From NCBI GenBank assembly GCA_031274285.1, contig JAISQJ010000162.1, forward strand, positions 23,345 through 87,344: 64,000 bases of DNA, read 5' to 3'. Both the position numbers and the translations under genes were made by a program. The notes under the pieces were generated by a model. That model worked only from the letters and a program-made list of their open reading frames with translations, was not told where the DNA came from and ran no database searches. Shown here one piece after another: positions 62,186 to 64,000 of this stretch (positions are counted from its first letter, which is position 1; each line of letters starts with the position of its first letter). Source of the DNA: Treponema sp. GTDB taxonomy: Bacteria; Spirochaetota; Spirochaetia; Treponematales; Breznakiellaceae.

Positions 62186-63812
62186 GCCTGACCATCCCCG
62201 GCCGGACGTCCCGGAGCCCCCCGCCGGGCCGGGCAATCCCCTGTACCGGGTCTTGGCCCTTTACCTGCCCTGGTCAATCCTTACCGGCGCCCTGCCCGCG
62301 GCCCTGTCCCTGATCCGCCGGCTGCTGCCGGACCTAAGCCTCCCCGGCTCCCCGGCTTTGGCCCTGGCCGTGTACCTGCCGGCTCTGCTGGTCAGCGCCG
62401 CAGTAACGCTGTACCTGGAATTCCTGGACCCCAAGACCAGCCATGGCGGCGCCCATGTCCGGGGAGCGGCGCTGGCCTGTATCGCCGCCTACCTGTTCTC
62501 GTCGATTTTGTCGATTCCGGCCTTATCTATCCCGGCCGTCCCCCCGGATTCCTCAATGGCAACGCGGGTTTTCCTCCCCTCCCTGGGCAGCGTAAGCGCC
62601 GTCCTGGCCTCCCTCTACCTCTGGGTCTTTGTCATCTACCTGCGGGACCTTTTCCGGGCCAGGGAGTTTTTCGAATCCCATACCCGGCGCTTCCGGGGCG
62701 ACGATCTGCGGCGGGTCATCCTGGAGGACTCCGATATGATGAGCGCGGCCGAAGCGCGGAGCGTGTCGGTAATCCGGTCCTACGGCATCCAGCTTGGGGC
62801 GGTCCTGGTCCTTACGCTGCTCTGCGCCTTGCTCAAAGCCCCCCTCTCCCTCTTTCAGCGGGTCCTGGTCATGGCGATCATAGCGGGGGCCGCGGTAATC
62901 TTCTCCCTCCTCAACCTGTTCCGTCAGGAACAGTTCTTTGCCGGGGAGGGCATCGCGGCATCCGGGCCGGAGCGGGGCAAGCGGCTGGGCGCGGCCGTGA
63001 TTTTCTGCGCAGCCGCCGCACTCCTGGCGGCCCTCTGCGCCTCCGACAGCAACCTGCTCCCCATCTCCATCCTAAGGGCCCTCCTGGCCGCCCTGGCCCG
63101 GCTCTTCAGCCGCCCCCGCCGGCCTGTGGAAATCCCCCCGGAGCCGCCCCCCCGGCAAACGCCCCCGGCCATGGGAGGCCAGGACCTGGCCCGCCTTTTG
63201 GGAGTTGAAGAATCGGAGCCCTGGCCCTTCTGGGATTACCTTCCCTACATCGCCCTGGCTCTGGCCATTGCGGCCTTCCTCTGGTTCCTGGTGAAGCCCC
63301 TGTTCAGCCTGAATCGGGGATCGGGAAAGCTGCCCTTCCTCCTCAGGCTTGTCCGCCTTTTCAAGGGCGGCTTTACCGGCCTCAGGCGGGCCCTGGGGGA
63401 TTTTTTCCGCTCCCTCCGGCGGGGGGGAGCGCAGATCAGAATCCCCGAAGGGGACCTGAAGGACCTGACCGGAGAGCTGATGGCCGCCTGGTCCAGGAAG
63501 GGGGAACTGCGCCAAAGCCTCAACCTCTTTGCCCGGCTCATCCTCTGGGGGGAGCGGCAGTACCACACGGCCTGGAAACCCAGCATGGGCCCCGGCGAAT
63601 TCTGCGCGCTCCTGGCCTCCGCCCAATCCGCTTCGGAACCGGCGGCGGCCGTCGGGGCGGAGGGGGAAACCGGGAAAGACTCTGGCAATCCGGCCCGCCA
63701 AATTCTGCGCTGCGGTGAAATCTTTGAGGAAGCCCTCTACGGCCCCCGGCCCCCGGACAAGGAAACCCAACGGGAATTCAAAGCGCTGGTGGAGGCTATC
63801 GTCCGTGCTTAA
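62172..63812 (+). CDS. DUF4129-like membrane protein (second MoxR cluster)
   Basis: 546 residues. Five to six helices in the first 300 residues, a proline-rich linker (EIPPEPPPRQTPP) and another helix near 360, then a cytoplasmic tail ending with ELRQSLNLFARLILWGERQYHTAWKPSMGPGEFCALL, which resembles the DUF4129 end. GTG start with GGAGGG five bases upstream; overlaps DUF58 by 14 bases. Usual next genes in such clusters are SpoIIM and RDD, which occur at the left end of this window. Confidence 0.8.
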   Translation: MISSEPDHPRPDVPEPPAGPGNPLYRVLALYLPWSILTGALPAALSLIRRLLPDLSLPGSPALALAVYLPALLVSAAVTLYLEFLDPKTSHGGAHVRGAALACIAAYLFSSILSIPALSIPAVPPDSSMATRVFLPSLGSVSAVLASLYLWVFVIYLRDLFRAREFFESHTRRFRGDDLRRVILEDSDMMSAAEARSVSVIRSYGIQLGAVLVLTLLCALLKAPLSLFQRVLVMAIIAGAAVIFSLLNLFRQEQFFAGEGIAASGPERGKRLGAAVIFCAAAALLAALCASDSNLLPISILRALLAALARLFSRPRRPVEIPPEPPPRQTPPAMGGQDLARLLGVEESEPWPFWDYLPYIALALAIAAFLWFLVKPLFSLNRGSGKLPFLLRLVRLFKGGFTGLRRALGDFFRSLRRGGAQIRIPEGDLKDLTGELMAAWSRKGELRQSLNLFARLILWGERQYHTAWKPSMGPGEFCALLASAQSASEPAAAVGAEGETGKDSGNPARQILRCGEIFEEALYGPRPPDKETQREFKALVEAIVRA

Positions 63813-63841
63813 AAAAACGTATGCAGAAGGGGGACGGCCCC

Positions 63842-63871
63842 TTTACAAAACTTTTAATGCCTTGCTATACT
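63842..63871 (+). promoter_or_regulatory. sigma-70-type promoter for last gene
   Basis: TTTACA (63842-63847), 18-base spacer, TATACT (63866-63871) with upstream TGC (extended -10). A GGGCG/CGCCC hairpin follows (about 63883-63898). Confidence 0.55.
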
Positions 63872-63921
63872 GTTTTTGTTTACCGGGCGGTTTCGCCCCG
63901 TATCTTTTTTGGGAGCGGATA

Positions 63922-64000
63922 ATGTTGACGGTTCTTAAAAAAGGCACGTTGGGGGGGGGGGGGGGGGGGGCGGCGGGGGGGGGGCCGGGGGGGGGGGGGG
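63922..64000 (+). CDS. 5' end of an unidentified gene, ruined by poly-G
   Basis: ATG 63922 with GGAG six bases upstream reads MLTVLKKGTL and then only glycine, because the sequence from 63951 is almost all G. The promoter and ribosome site suggest a real gene start; the rest cannot be read. Confidence 0.35.
   Translation, partial: MLTVLKKGTLGGGGGGAAGGGPGGGG
63951..64000. other. poly-G tail, probable sequencing artefact
   Basis: Of the last 50 bases, 45 or more are G. Runs of G at a contig end are typical of two-colour sequencing where absent signal is called G. Confidence 0.8.

Overview
The window looks like a piece of a GC-rich spirochaete chromosome, most likely a gut-type Treponema relative. 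The signs are a dense layout with many ATGA/TAATG start-stop overlaps, many lipoproteins with relaxed lipoboxes, a flotillin/NfeD pair, GHKL-HDOD and GHKL-cNMP regulatory proteins without a kinase core, a CotH-type lipoprotein with a bacterial Ig-like domain, and YesM/YesN plus LplB/LplC-type sugar import. The genus is inferred from gene content only. No rRNA, tRNA, CRISPR array, intact insertion sequence or phage gene was recognised.

Layout. 1-7.2 kb: a SpoIIM-like (DUF95) and RDD membrane pair running off the left edge, a DUF5362-like membrane protein, then a coupled operon of MFS transporter, NfeD membrane protease, FloA flotillin and a repeat-bearing small protein, closed by a convergent outer-membrane barrel. 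7.3-16.5 kb: an ABC-F protein, then a leftward operon for nickel/peptide-type uptake (lipoprotein binding protein, two permeases, a fused double ATPase) ending in a MATE exporter, with a divergent LysR regulator. 16.5-24.6 kb: GH29 fucosidase, a damaged DUF3791/DUF3990 module, a PfkB kinase, hairpin repeats, an lspA/NIF3/membrane-protein operon, and a GHKL-HDOD protein. 24.6-34 kb: a visibly AT-richer block with a YesN/YesM two-component system divergent from an ABC importer and a GH98-like endoglycosidase, so probably a host-glycan import and degradation locus. 34-47.3 kb: small lipoprotein, TraB/GumN protein, a MoxR-DUF58-transglutaminase-TPR operon, lipase-like lipoprotein, DHH phosphoesterase and M16 peptidase lipoprotein. 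47.3-50.2 kb: a strongly AT-rich island with a phosphatase/phosphodiesterase-like lipoprotein (apparent AUA start) and a CotH-kinase lipoprotein. 50.4-59.9 kb: pbpC with an alpha-2-macroglobulin-like giant protein, then a pseudo-receiver/GHKL/cNMP protein. 59.9-63.8 kb: a second MoxR-DUF58-membrane protein operon.

How it fits together. Several blocks are envelope systems: NfeD/FloA membrane microdomains, two MoxR/DUF58 clusters plus SpoIIM/RDD, LspA, PbpC/alpha-2-macroglobulin, and M16. Others are nutrient systems: LysR-linked metal/peptide uptake with a MATE exporter, and fucose/GH98 glycan use. The strongest unusual points are the two lineage-specific GHKL fusion proteins, the GH98 locus lacking an export signal, the importer-plus-MATE operon, the AUA-start lipoprotein, and promoters placed 6-7 bases before start codons. 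The last 50 bases are almost pure G and look like a sequencing or assembly artefact.
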